Position numbers and translations under genes: made by a program
Notes under the pieces: generated by a model
What the model was told of the DNA's origin: nothing
Database searches by the model: none
What the model saw: only the letters and a program-made list of their open reading frames with translations
Part shown: piece after piece, positions 35,456-43,521 of the stretch
Layout: each line of letters starts with the position of its first letter
How positions within the stretch are numbered: the stretch's first letter is position 1
NCBI RefSeq assembly: GCF_008709555.1
Contig: NZ_VYIJ01000003.1
Coordinates: forward strand, 1-46,420
DNA length: 46,420 bases
Source of the DNA: Thermoplasma sp.
Lineage (GTDB): Archaea; Thermoplasmatota; Thermoplasmata; Thermoplasmatales; Thermoplasmataceae
Direction: 5' to 3'

Positions 35456-35543
35456 ATCGTAAAGGCAGAACAAGAAAATTCAGAATCCTGCGTGAAGGAT
35501 GTTAATTAGCCAGGATCATCCAATCATATATTTATTTCATTTA

Positions 35544-35605
35544 GCAATATGAACATGTATTGCAGGAAGCAATTGCAAAGAATAATATAATAATGACGCA
35601 ATTGC
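35544..35605. promoter_or_regulatory. Cluster of GCAAT/ATTGC dyads, candidate operators
   Basis: Three dyads built from the same half-site lie upstream of the PEBP gene: GCAATA-8-TATTGC at 35544-35563, GCAATTGC at 35569-35576 and GCAATTGC at 35598-35605. The last two, 29 bases apart centre to centre, flank an AT-rich TATA-like stretch (35582-35594). A repressor binding there would cover the promoter. The gap 35456-35648 otherwise holds no gene. Confidence 0.5.
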
Positions 35606-35648
35606 TAATAGGCAAATACGAGTGAATGGTTAAAAAGGGGTTGATGAA

Positions 35649-36095
35649 ATGGAGATCAAGGTGGAAGGATTTAGGAATGGTTCTCAGATTCCGGTTGAAT
35701 ATACCTGTGATGGAGAAGACAGAATGCCCAAGATAATGGTGGAGGGAACACCCGCGGGTGCTAAAGGTCTGGCCCTTGTGGTGGATGATCCAGATGCCCC
35801 GTCTGGTCTTTTCACTCACTGCATTATTTACAACATACCGGCGTCCGTTAAGGTGATAGACGATTCCATTCTGAAGCATAATGGTGTCATGAGCGGAATA
35901 AATGACTTTGGAAACAGGGGTTATGGTGGTCCATGCCCGCCGCCAGGAAAGCCTCACAGATATTATTTCAAAATACTGGCGCTGGACAGAACTCTAGATA
36001 AGGCTGGGATGAAGCGCAGGGATTTTGATGGCGCTGTCAAGGGGCATATAATAGAGCAGGCTGAATATATGGGTACCTATTTAAGGAAGCATTGA
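35649..36095 (+). CDS. YbhB/YbcL-type PEBP family protein
   Basis: This 148-residue protein belongs to the phosphatidylethanolamine-binding (Raf kinase inhibitor-like) family. It shows 'PVEYTCDGED', the ligand-site 'VVDDPDAPSGLFTHCIIYNIP' (core 'DDPDAPSG' and 'THCIIYNI') and 'GYGGPCPPPGKPHRYYF', the second half of the anion-binding pocket. No signal peptide is present, so it is cytosolic. The biological role in prokaryotes is unknown. It lies behind a palindrome cluster that suggests tight control, and its end carries the TATA box of the next gene. Confidence 0.93.
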   Translation: MEIKVEGFRNGSQIPVEYTCDGEDRMPKIMVEGTPAGAKGLALVVDDPDAPSGLFTHCIIYNIPASVKVIDDSILKHNGVMSGINDFGNRGYGGPCPPPGKPHRYYFKILALDRTLDKAGMKRRDFDGAVKGHIIEQAEYMGTYLRKH

Positions 36096-36107
36096 TTTAT
36101 TATAACA

Positions 36108-37412
36108 ATGGATCGGCCTGTTCTGATAGCTATCATAGCGGCGATTTTCCTCATATTACTGGTAAGTGTAGCTGCAAGTTCCCAGGCGCAGCCAAGGAAA
36201 GATGTTGTTGTCATATATCTGGACGAAGAGATAGATGCCGGTTCATCCGCAATGATCACCAGCACCATGAATTCTCTTTCTAACACGACGACCGCAGCCG
36301 TTGTCATAGATATGAACACGCCAGGTGGAGAGCTGGAGAACATGATCCAGATGGTATCGGCAATAACGAATGCCGAATCAAGGGGCATAGTAACGATAAC
36401 GTATGTCCCGCAGAACGCAATGGCGGCTTCCGCGGGTTCATACGTGGCGATGGCAACGGACTACATCTTCATGGCCAACGGGACTTACATAGGGCCTTCC
36501 ACACCGATCGTTGTTGGTGGAACGTCACTGGAACAGCAGCACACGACCAGCGCAATGGAGCAATACATGGTCAGCCTTGCGGCAGAGCACGGGAGGAACA
36601 CGACTGCGGCCTATAGCATGGTTAGCAACAACACGGCCTACAACAATACGCAGGCATACAGGATAGGTCTCATAAACGGGATTTACGGATCTCTGGGCCA
36701 GGCTCTTGCTTCACTTTCGCTCTCATCGTATCTCCAGGTATCAGTTTACCCATCAGCCTACGATAATTTCCTCAGCTTCCTCAGTAACGCATACGTTGAC
36801 GGAATCTTTATATTGCTTGGTTTTGTAGCCATAATGCTTGACATCTATCATGGGAGCGTGGTTCTGACGATCGCCGGTATAACACTGCTTATACTTGGAT
36901 TCCTCGGTCTACAGCTCATATCAGCCTCACTTGTGGGCGTGCTGCTACTCCTGGTGGGATCTGTTCTGATAATACTGGAGGCGAAGATGGGCCATGGCTT
37001 TGCCCTTCTATCAGGTGTTGTGGTCGGTCTTATCGGTACATTCCTGCTCGCCTCGCCTTATTATTCATCGAACCCAGGCTATTCACCATCGCCTTTCACA
37101 ACGTTCGACCTCCTGACCTCGATACTCATAGTGATCGTGGCCGGTTTTCTGGCGTTCTACATCAGGAGGATCGTACGTACGCTCAAATTCAGAGGGAAAT
37201 GGACCGGCGCAGAATCGCTGATAGGCAAATTGGGATATGCTGTGGACAGCATAGACGATAGGGGATGGGTGTCTGTGGATGGGATTGAGTGGCAGGCAAG
37301 GTCTAAAACGGGAACCGGAATACCACGCGGCTCTAAGGTAAAGATCGTTGGCAGAGATGGCCTTATACTTATAGTGGAGAAGCTCGAAGACGAATCGATC
37401 AAGATCAAATGA
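36108..37412 (+). CDS. NfeD / ClpP-class membrane serine protease homologue
   Basis: This 434-residue protein has a signal anchor (about 5-22), an extracytoplasmic ClpP-class domain, several membrane helices (about 225-340) and a C-terminal NfeD OB-fold ('KLGYAVDSIDDRGWVSVDGIEWQA' in parts: 'GWVSVDGIEWQA'). The likely nucleophile is S108 in 'AMAASAGSYVAM', as in Pyrococcus 1510-N, which cleaves stomatin. Between S108 and 'LAAEHGRN' (about 157-164) there is no lysine at all, while 1510-N keeps its general base there (K138). The protein may therefore be inactive or use another base. No stomatin gene is adjacent. A TATTTAAG box at 36079-36086 lies 27 nt upstream. Confidence 0.88.
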   Translation: MDRPVLIAIIAAIFLILLVSVAASSQAQPRKDVVVIYLDEEIDAGSSAMITSTMNSLSNTTTAAVVIDMNTPGGELENMIQMVSAITNAESRGIVTITYVPQNAMAASAGSYVAMATDYIFMANGTYIGPSTPIVVGGTSLEQQHTTSAMEQYMVSLAAEHGRNTTAAYSMVSNNTAYNNTQAYRIGLINGIYGSLGQALASLSLSSYLQVSVYPSAYDNFLSFLSNAYVDGIFILLGFVAIMLDIYHGSVVLTIAGITLLILGFLGLQLISASLVGVLLLLVGSVLIILEAKMGHGFALLSGVVVGLIGTFLLASPYYSSNPGYSPSPFTTFDLLTSILIVIVAGFLAFYIRRIVRTLKFRGKWTGAESLIGKLGYAVDSIDDRGWVSVDGIEWQARSKTGTGIPRGSKVKIVGRDGLILIVEKLEDESIKIK

Positions 37413-37461
37413 CATGGTATATGCTAAAAAAATTTAAATACTGTTTATGTCATCTTCATTT

Positions 37462-37803
37462 ATGGAACCGATAATCGATGGGAACATATTAAGGTCATTG
37501 AACAGAAGTGAACTGAGAAGAAAGGTTCTCTTCTATCTTCTCTCAATATACCCTTACAGATCATACCTGTCTGAGATATCGAGGGCAGTAAAGTCGGATC
37601 CTTCAAATGTCAAGGGCTGTCTCGAGGGTCTTGGAGTGAGGTACACCGGGGAAGAGAGCCTGATTGGGCTGGGGCTTGTGATCGTAGAGCAGTCCAAGAA
37701 TGGCTTCAAGTATTTCAAGATCAACCCTGAGATAGTCGAGGAAGTAAGGAATATGAAAAACATGTTCAGCGACAAGAAGGTCTATACGGTCGAAATTGGC
37801 TGA
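37462..37803 (+). CDS. Winged-helix DNA-binding protein, archaeal
   Basis: This 113-residue protein has a winged-helix fold: 'LNRSELRRKVLFYLLSIYP', then 'YLSEISRAVKSDPSNVKGCLEGLG' as the HTH, and a wing containing 'RYTGEESLIGLGLVIVEQSKNGFKYFKI'. It matches an archaeal family of small regulators with 'NRRKVL..YL' and 'DPSNV.G.L.G...RY' patterns. I chose ATG 37462 because TTTAAATA (37433-37440) is centred about 25 nt upstream; an earlier ATG (37447) would place the box at only about 10 nt. It sits between the NfeD-like protein and LonB on the same strand, so it may regulate membrane proteolysis. Confidence 0.8.
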   Translation: MEPIIDGNILRSLNRSELRRKVLFYLLSIYPYRSYLSEISRAVKSDPSNVKGCLEGLGVRYTGEESLIGLGLVIVEQSKNGFKYFKINPEIVEEVRNMKNMFSDKKVYTVEIG

Positions 37804-37934
37804 TAGGCCTCATATATTCTCAGATTTGTTTTCTTAACTAATTTTGCGAAATTTCTCATTCGATTTTTCCTGCAGAATGCTGGTTTAAAGATTTCTTACA
37901 GAGCGACATTTTAAACGTTCTAATTTAGGAAAGA

Positions 37935-37944
37935 CTTATTTATG
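37935..37944 (+). promoter_or_regulatory. TATA box of lonB
   Basis: CTTATTTATG is centred about 25 nt before the GTG at 37964, fitting a leaderless mRNA that begins at a GTG start codon. Confidence 0.5.
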
Positions 37945-37963
37945 AAATTTTGATTATGAAGTC

Positions 37964-39937
37964 GTGGAAGAAAACATTGAGAGCGTCGAGGAGTGGGTCA
38001 ATAAACTTGACATAGAGACAACCAAGGATATACATGTGCCTAAACTCCTTTTTGATCAGGTCATTGGGCAGGATCAGGCTGGAGAGATCGTGAAAAAAGC
38101 TGCCCTCCAGAGAAGGCATGTGATCCTGATAGGAGAACCAGGTACCGGAAAATCGATGCTTGCGCAGTCAATGGTGGATTTCCTGCCCAAGAGTGAACTC
38201 GAAGATATCCTTGTTTTTCCAAATCCTGAAGACCCAAATAAGCCAAAGATCAAGACCGTCCCTGCGGGGAAGGGCAAGGAGATCGTGAGGCAGTACCAGA
38301 TTAAGGCTGAAAGGGAGAAGAGGGACAGATCAAGAAGCATAATGTTTGTTATATTTTCAGTCGTATTGCTTGGTATAATAGCTGCAATAGTTCTGCGTTC
38401 CATAACGCTGATATTCTTCGCCATAATGGCGGCGGCATTCCTTTATATGGCCATGGCTTTCAATCCAGTTATAAGAAACGAGAAGGCTATGGTACCGAAG
38501 CTGCTTGTTTCGCACAGTCCAAATGACAAGCCTCCTTTCGTGGATTCTACAGGTGCGCATTCTGGTGCCCTGCTTGGAGACGTGAGGCATGACCCGTTCC
38601 AGTCTGGCGGTCTGGAGACACCTGCGCACGAGAGGGTTGAGGCCGGAAACATACATAAGGCCCATAAGGGTGTTCTTTTCATAGATGAAATAAACCTGCT
38701 CAGGCCGGAGGATCAGCAGGCAATACTGACAGCCCTTCAGGAGAAGAAGTATCCAATATCAGGTCAGAGCGAGCGCAGTGCAGGTGCCATGGTTCAGACT
38801 GAACCTGTACCGTGCGATTTCGTGCTGGTGGCCGCTGGTAACTATGATGCCATCAGAAACATGCATCCAGCCCTCAGATCCAGGATAAGAGGATATGGAT
38901 ATGAGGTCGTTGTCAACGACTATATGGATGACAACGATGAGAACAGGAGGAAGCTTGTGCAGTTCATAGCTCAGGAAGTCGAAAAGGACAAGAAGATACC
39001 GCATTTTGATAAATCAGCCATCATTGAGGTGATCAAGGAGGCCCAGAAGAGGTCTGGAAGGAGGAACAAGCTTACCCTGAGACTCAGAGAGCTTGGCGGC
39101 CTTGTAAGGGTGGCTGGCGACATAGCCGTATCCCAGAAGAAAACAGTTGTTTCTGCTGCCGATGTTATAGCGGCCAAGAACCTTGCAAAGCCTCTGGAAC
39201 AGCAGATTGCAGATAGATCCATAGAGATAAAGAAGATATACAAAACCTTCAGGACGGAGGGTAGTGTGGTCGGCATGGTCAACGGTCTGGCTGTTGTCGG
39301 CGCCGACACAGGCATGTCCGAATATACCGGCGTCGTCCTGCCAATAGTGGCAGAGGTTACACCTGCTGAGCATAAGGGTGCTGGAAATATAATAGCAACT
39401 GGAAAGCTAGGGGATATAGCAAAGGAGGCTGTACTGAACGTTTCCGCGGTATTCAAGAAACTAACGGGGAAAGACATATCTAACATGGACATACACATAC
39501 AGTTCGTGGGTACATACGAAGGCGTTGAGGGCGACTCAGCCAGTGTATCTATAGCCACTGCCGTTATATCGGCCATAGAGAACATACCAGTCGATCAGAG
39601 CGTTGCCATGACAGGATCGCTGAGCGTGAGGGGGGACGTCCTGCCGGTCGGTGGCGTTACCGCAAAGGTTGAGGCAGCCATAGAGGCGGGTTTAAACAAG
39701 GTGATAGTGCCTGACCTGAACTACAGCGACATAATCCTTGATGCCGAACACGTAAACAAGATAGAGATAATCCCAGCTAAAACAATAGAGGATGTGCTGA
39801 GGGTTGCATTGGTGAACACGCCAGAGAAGGAGAAGCTTTTTGACAGGATATCAAACCTTATAAATGCTGCGAAGATAATAAAACCTCAGAGGCCGGCCAC
39901 GACTGCAACGACAAGAGCAGGAAACAATGCAGCTTAA
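37964..39937 (+). CDS. lonB: Membrane-anchored ATP-dependent Lon protease (LonB)
   Basis: This 657-residue protease combines an AAA+ domain with a C-terminal Ser-Lys protease. Walker A is 'GEPGTGKS' (57-64), and two transmembrane helices (about 125-144 and 147-166) are inserted between Walker A and Walker B ('GVLFIDEI', 236-243), the hallmark of archaeal LonB. The catalytic dyad is S525 in 'EGDSASVS' and K568 in 'GGVTAKVEAA'. It degrades damaged and regulatory proteins at the cytoplasmic face of the membrane. The start codon is GTG. The next gene overlaps its end by 11 nt. The T. acidophilum enzyme has been studied biochemically. Confidence 0.98.
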   Translation: MEENIESVEEWVNKLDIETTKDIHVPKLLFDQVIGQDQAGEIVKKAALQRRHVILIGEPGTGKSMLAQSMVDFLPKSELEDILVFPNPEDPNKPKIKTVPAGKGKEIVRQYQIKAEREKRDRSRSIMFVIFSVVLLGIIAAIVLRSITLIFFAIMAAAFLYMAMAFNPVIRNEKAMVPKLLVSHSPNDKPPFVDSTGAHSGALLGDVRHDPFQSGGLETPAHERVEAGNIHKAHKGVLFIDEINLLRPEDQQAILTALQEKKYPISGQSERSAGAMVQTEPVPCDFVLVAAGNYDAIRNMHPALRSRIRGYGYEVVVNDYMDDNDENRRKLVQFIAQEVEKDKKIPHFDKSAIIEVIKEAQKRSGRRNKLTLRLRELGGLVRVAGDIAVSQKKTVVSAADVIAAKNLAKPLEQQIADRSIEIKKIYKTFRTEGSVVGMVNGLAVVGADTGMSEYTGVVLPIVAEVTPAEHKGAGNIIATGKLGDIAKEAVLNVSAVFKKLTGKDISNMDIHIQFVGTYEGVEGDSASVSIATAVISAIENIPVDQSVAMTGSLSVRGDVLPVGGVTAKVEAAIEAGLNKVIVPDLNYSDIILDAEHVNKIEIIPAKTIEDVLRVALVNTPEKEKLFDRISNLINAAKIIKPQRPATTATTRAGNNAA

Positions 39938-40352
39938 AGTTAAATTTTTTTCCTCTGATAATGTCGATATCCCCTCCCTGATCAATTTTGTAAGATCCAG
40001 AATTTCCGTATTTCAGCCGATCAAAATTGGATGTATACCATCGCAGGTTGCCCTTGAATCTGCAATTGAAAGGGCATCCAGACGCACAGATCATGGCAGC
40101 AGAGTGAGGGATACAGGCATACTGATACTGATGTATCTATCAGGATGTGGCCAGATACAGGATGCGGTAAGCCGATGCGGTATTTCTCCAGGAGAACGTT
40201 CTTTTGCGTTGGTATATGAAGACCAGGCAGACATAACAGAACTCATGCATCGCTTTCCACGCATTAGAGAGATACCACATGATATACCAGCAGATCAAAG
40301 CGATGATATGATCTTTGAGAAGATGTCGTATGTGGACAGCATGCTGGACTGA
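39927..40352 (+). CDS. cgi121: KEOPS complex subunit Cgi121
   Basis: This 141-residue protein resembles Cgi121, the KEOPS subunit that binds tRNA and Bud32 in t6A37 synthesis. The recognisable part is 'ESAIERASRRTDHGSRVRDTGILILMYLSGCGQIQDAVSRCGIS' in pieces: 'DTGILILMYLSG' with 'QIQDAVSRCGI' corresponds to the conserved 'EILLYLAGTRQI..AI...G' helix. Low overall conservation makes this assignment moderate. It overlaps lonB by 11 nt upstream and converges with cobS, overlapping its 3' end by 58 nt. Confidence 0.75.
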   Translation: MQLKVKFFSSDNVDIPSLINFVRSRISVFQPIKIGCIPSQVALESAIERASRRTDHGSRVRDTGILILMYLSGCGQIQDAVSRCGISPGERSFALVYEDQADITELMHRFPRIREIPHDIPADQSDDMIFEKMSYVDSMLD

Positions 40353-41062
40353 GCAAGAAGAAGGGAAATAAAAAGGAAAATCGATCTGCTAAACTCTCCC
40401 ATGAAACCCGCGATGTCCCCGTTTATCCCACCAAACCTTCGCACGATCATGGTCTTTGCCAGCATGAATATCAGGAACCCTAGAAGCACGGATAATACCA
40501 GGGAGACAGGAAAGATCAATGAGACCACGACTGGTACGATCAGGAACTCCGCTGCGTAGGCAGAGGGATGCTGGTTATAAAACTCTATGAACAGGCTTCC
40601 AATGCCCTTTATTATGGGCCTTGATCTGTGTAACATGAGCATCATAGTGGATTTGGAAAAAAACTCGGCCACAATAACGGAGGCCACTCCTATGTAAAGG
40701 CCCATGCTGGAAAGTGATATCAATGCAAGCAGATAGATGAACGTCAGCGTGAAGACGCCTCCTGCACCGACATGATGATCTTTGAAGATCTCTGTGGTCC
40801 TTGCACTGTTTCTGACCATCAGTGCGTCTCCCGTGTCTGCCACAGCATCGACATGGTTCAGGCCGTTGATTATATATATGGAAGATATGGATATCAATGC
40901 AGCAAGCATCCTGGAAAGATGATACAGAACCACGTAAAGAGAGACGCCGACTGCTGCATCGAACATAGCAACAAGCGGAATATATGATATCAGGTGATCA
41001 TCAAGATCCGAACTTATTGGGATGATCGTGAAGAAAGAAAAAGCAGATCTAAGCCCCTTCAT
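40295..41062 (-). CDS. cobS: Adenosylcobinamide-GDP ribazoletransferase (cobalamin synthase)
   Basis: This 255-residue membrane enzyme joins adenosylcobinamide-GDP with alpha-ribazole to give adenosylcobalamin. It has about six hydrophobic helices, 'INGLNHVDAVADTGDALM' (the metal-binding acidic motif) and 'RRFGGINGDIAGFMGEFSR', both family signatures. Its ATG overlaps the stop of the upstream aminotransferase gene by four bases, so they form an operon. The 3' end overlaps the convergent cgi121 gene by 58 nt. Confidence 0.92.
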   Translation of the reverse strand: MKGLRSAFSFFTIIPISSDLDDHLISYIPLVAMFDAAVGVSLYVVLYHLSRMLAALISISSIYIINGLNHVDAVADTGDALMVRNSARTTEIFKDHHVGAGGVFTLTFIYLLALISLSSMGLYIGVASVIVAEFFSKSTMMLMLHRSRPIIKGIGSLFIEFYNQHPSAYAAEFLIVPVVVSLIFPVSLVLSVLLGFLIFMLAKTMIVRRFGGINGDIAGFMGEFSRSIFLFISLLLAQSSMLSTYDIFSKIISSL

Positions 41063-42090
41063 TTCAGCCGCTCTTTCTCTGCGAATTCCCTGAACGCTGA
41101 TAGGTCTGGCCCTGCATCATACGCAGTGATGCAGACACGCAGATATCCATCAAGTCCGAAATAGGATCCAGGCGCAACCAGCAATCCGTATTTCTGAACG
41201 GCCGTGGTTGCCATTTTTTCAGAGTCGAAGTTTCCATTACCAACAAACAGGAATGGTGCGCCCTCGTATTTCTCAGAATAGAACTCAAAGTCTGAAAGCT
41301 CTCTTCTGGCCTTTTCTGCGTTCTTCCTCACAATGGAATGTGTTCTCTCCCTGAAGAAGCTCCACCTTTCAATTGCCTGCTTTGCCAGGAATAGGCTGAA
41401 CCTGGCATTGTTGATGGTCGTGAGATCCTTTATCTTCCTCATTGCAGCTATATTATCCTTATGGGAGATTATCCATCCAACCCTAAGGCTACTGAGCCCA
41501 TAGAACTTTGTCATTGTGTTCGATATGATCATATTCTTCGATCCATCGTACAGCGATACCCTTCTGTCGTCGGTGAAATCATGGAAGGTCTCATCTATGT
41601 AAACGTGGCGATAAGATCCTCCTATTCTCGTTACGATATCTGCGATATCTTCGTATTTTCCGGTTGGGTTGTTGGGTAGACTTATCGCAAGGCTCTCTCC
41701 TTCTGTATCTGCACGGGCCATGCTCTCAAGTCTTACTCTCCTCACCCTGCTGCCCATGGCCTCAGGAACGAGAAATATGGGCTCATACTCTGGAAAAGGA
41801 ACGGTGATGATATCTGATGTGGCGCTCAGGAAAGCCGATGCAAGAAATATGGCCTCTGTGCCTCCGTTCGTCAATATCACGTTGTCCCTGTCAACACCAT
41901 ATCTCTTCGCGATGGCATCCCTCAGTTCCGCGTCAAGATCGCCTGTTTCCTTAAGATATGTTTCGTATTCCACATTAATTCCAAGGGCCTTCAGGTCTGG
42001 TTCTGGCATCCCGCTGTTTGAGAGATTGTGCCTGGCAAGGGATCTGTATTTCTCCAGAAAATTCAACCATTTGAAATCGATTATCTTCAT
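41059..42090 (-). CDS. Class I/II PLP-dependent aminotransferase, possible CobD-like decarboxylase
   Basis: This 343-residue enzyme is a fold-type I PLP protein of the HisC/CobD group. Motifs are 'ILTNGGTEAIFL' (cofactor phosphate loop), 'SLPNNPTGKY', 'VYIDETFHDF' and 'NTMTKFYGLSSLRVGWI', whose lysine should form the Schiff base. A terminal arginine in 'GYLRVCIT' would bind the carboxylate. Coupling to cobS (four-base overlap) suggests L-threonine-O-3-phosphate decarboxylase, which makes the aminopropanol linker of B12. A histidinol-phosphate or aromatic aminotransferase is an alternative; sequence alone does not decide. Confidence 0.8.
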   Translation of the reverse strand: MKIIDFKWLNFLEKYRSLARHNLSNSGMPEPDLKALGINVEYETYLKETGDLDAELRDAIAKRYGVDRDNVILTNGGTEAIFLASAFLSATSDIITVPFPEYEPIFLVPEAMGSRVRRVRLESMARADTEGESLAISLPNNPTGKYEDIADIVTRIGGSYRHVYIDETFHDFTDDRRVSLYDGSKNMIISNTMTKFYGLSSLRVGWIISHKDNIAAMRKIKDLTTINNARFSLFLAKQAIERWSFFRERTHSIVRKNAEKARRELSDFEFYSEKYEGAPFLFVGNGNFDSEKMATTAVQKYGLLVAPGSYFGLDGYLRVCITAYDAGPDLSAFREFAEKERLK

Positions 42091-42252
42091 GGAAATCCTC
42101 TTTTAACTTCTTCTGTGCAAGATCTGCAGAACGAATAAAAAGAATTTGCTCGCTATATTCGGATCATGGTGCGAGCATGCGTCGGATGATCTTCATAACC
42201 CCCATTGCGTCTGAATTCCTGTGACGCCAGGTATTGGACACCGATGCAGGTT

Positions 42253-43119
42253 TCAATCGGATCCGGTTTCCTCCTGGGGGAGCAATTTCCTGACATACCA
42301 CTGCCTATCGAAAGGCATTATGTCGTCCAAGCCCTGACCAGTACATATGAAAAGGACAGGCTTCTTAATATCGTGATATATCGATAGAATCGAACCACCT
42401 CTGGCATCGGTATCAAGCTTCGTCACTATCACGCCATCATAACCAACGTTTTCCTCGAACATCCTTGCCTGATTTACCGAGTCCTGACCTGAGACTGCAT
42501 CGATAACGAGAAGGGTGAGATCCGGTTTCGAAACCCTCTTTATCTTCTTCATCTCGTCCAGAAGGTTCTTGTTCGTGTTCATTCTGCCTGCGGTATCTAT
42601 GAGCACGTAATCTATGTTCCTTGCCTTTGCGTGTTCGATGGCATCGAATGCGACTGAAGACGGATCGCTGCCCCTGTCATGTTTGATGACTTCTGTACCG
42701 GCTTCCCTGCCTATGAGTGATATCTGCTCAATTGCACCTGCACGGAACGTATCAGCAGCCGCTATCACAACGCTCTTACCGTTGCGTTTGAGGTAATGTG
42801 CAAACTTGCCTATTGTTGTTGTCTTGCCTGTACCATTGATACCAAGGAAGAGTATGACAAAAGGTTTTTTGTTGACATCCAATACACTGATGCGTGTTTC
42901 CGGCATCATCTCAAGTATGGATGTCGAAATGACATCACTTGGTTCCAGATCGGGATCTTCCTTCAATTTCTTGCGGACCAGGCCTGCAAGATCCTCGGCG
43001 GTCTCCAGCGAAACATCGGCCTCTACGAGCTTCAGCGGTATCTCCTCCGCCACTTCGTCCGGATCTATCTTCTTTCTGTGGAAGATCTCAGCGAACTTCT
43101 TCTTCAGTTTTTCAAACAT
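42253..43119 (-). CDS. ftsY: Signal recognition particle receptor FtsY
   Basis: This 288-residue SRP GTPase docks ribosome-SRP complexes at the membrane. The short N-terminal helical domain (about 1-80, no long acidic region) precedes G1 'GINGTGKT' (93-100), 'DTFRAGAIEQI', G3 'DTAGR', G4 'TKLDTDARGG' and 'FICTGQGLDDIMPFD'. 'GINGTGKTTT' and 'DTFRAGAIEQ' distinguish FtsY from Ffh. It follows prefoldin alpha with a six-base gap, the usual archaeal arrangement. The sequence between it and the aminotransferase (42091-42252) shows no gene. Confidence 0.96.
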   Translation of the reverse strand: MFEKLKKKFAEIFHRKKIDPDEVAEEIPLKLVEADVSLETAEDLAGLVRKKLKEDPDLEPSDVISTSILEMMPETRISVLDVNKKPFVILFLGINGTGKTTTIGKFAHYLKRNGKSVVIAAADTFRAGAIEQISLIGREAGTEVIKHDRGSDPSSVAFDAIEHAKARNIDYVLIDTAGRMNTNKNLLDEMKKIKRVSKPDLTLLVIDAVSGQDSVNQARMFEENVGYDGVIVTKLDTDARGGSILSIYHDIKKPVLFICTGQGLDDIMPFDRQWYVRKLLPQEETGSD

Positions 43120-43125
43120 ATACCC

Positions 43126-43518
43126 TCATTTCACGTTTCTTGTTGCCTCTGTCGCATAGACTGTGTTATACTGATCCACAAGAGTCTTTCTCTGATCCAG
43201 CAGTTTCTGCATCGATGCCTTTATATCGTCTAGGTTTTTCTTCAGCCTCTCGATGGATCTCTCCCTGTTCTCTGCAACATAAATGCCGGATCCGATTGGA
43301 ACGATGAGATCCTGATCTATGCTGATGCTCCCCTTGGCAAAGAGGCCAGATCCTATGGAAATGAGTTTTTCAGGGCTTTTTTCCAGATCGCTGTTTGACA
43401 GAAGATCAATGGTGTTCTGGACCTCTATCATTGCCTTGTTAAGTGTATCTATCTGGGAATCCACCGATGATATTAGTGATTCGATATAATTCAACTGAGC
43501 TTCAACATCTCTAGCCAT
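43126..43518 (-). CDS. pfdA: Prefoldin alpha subunit
   Basis: This 130-residue protein forms the central part of the hexameric prefoldin holdase, which passes unfolded proteins to the thermosome. It has two long heptad-rich coiled coils (about 1-45 and 90-128) around a beta-hairpin core, 'SIGSGLFAKGSISIDQDLIVPIGSGIYV' (core 'GSGLFAKG' and 'PIGSGIYV'). It lies between pgk (three-base gap) and ftsY (six-base gap) and is co-transcribed with them. Confidence 0.95.
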   Translation of the reverse strand: MARDVEAQLNYIESLISSVDSQIDTLNKAMIEVQNTIDLLSNSDLEKSPEKLISIGSGLFAKGSISIDQDLIVPIGSGIYVAENRERSIERLKKNLDDIKASMQKLLDQRKTLVDQYNTVYATEATRNVK

Positions 43519-43521
43519 AAT

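Noticed and set aside
38971-39585. Minus-strand 204-residue frame opposite lonB
   Set aside because: It is an antisense shadow of the conserved LonB protease domain, rich in Ser, Thr and Ala from reversed codons.
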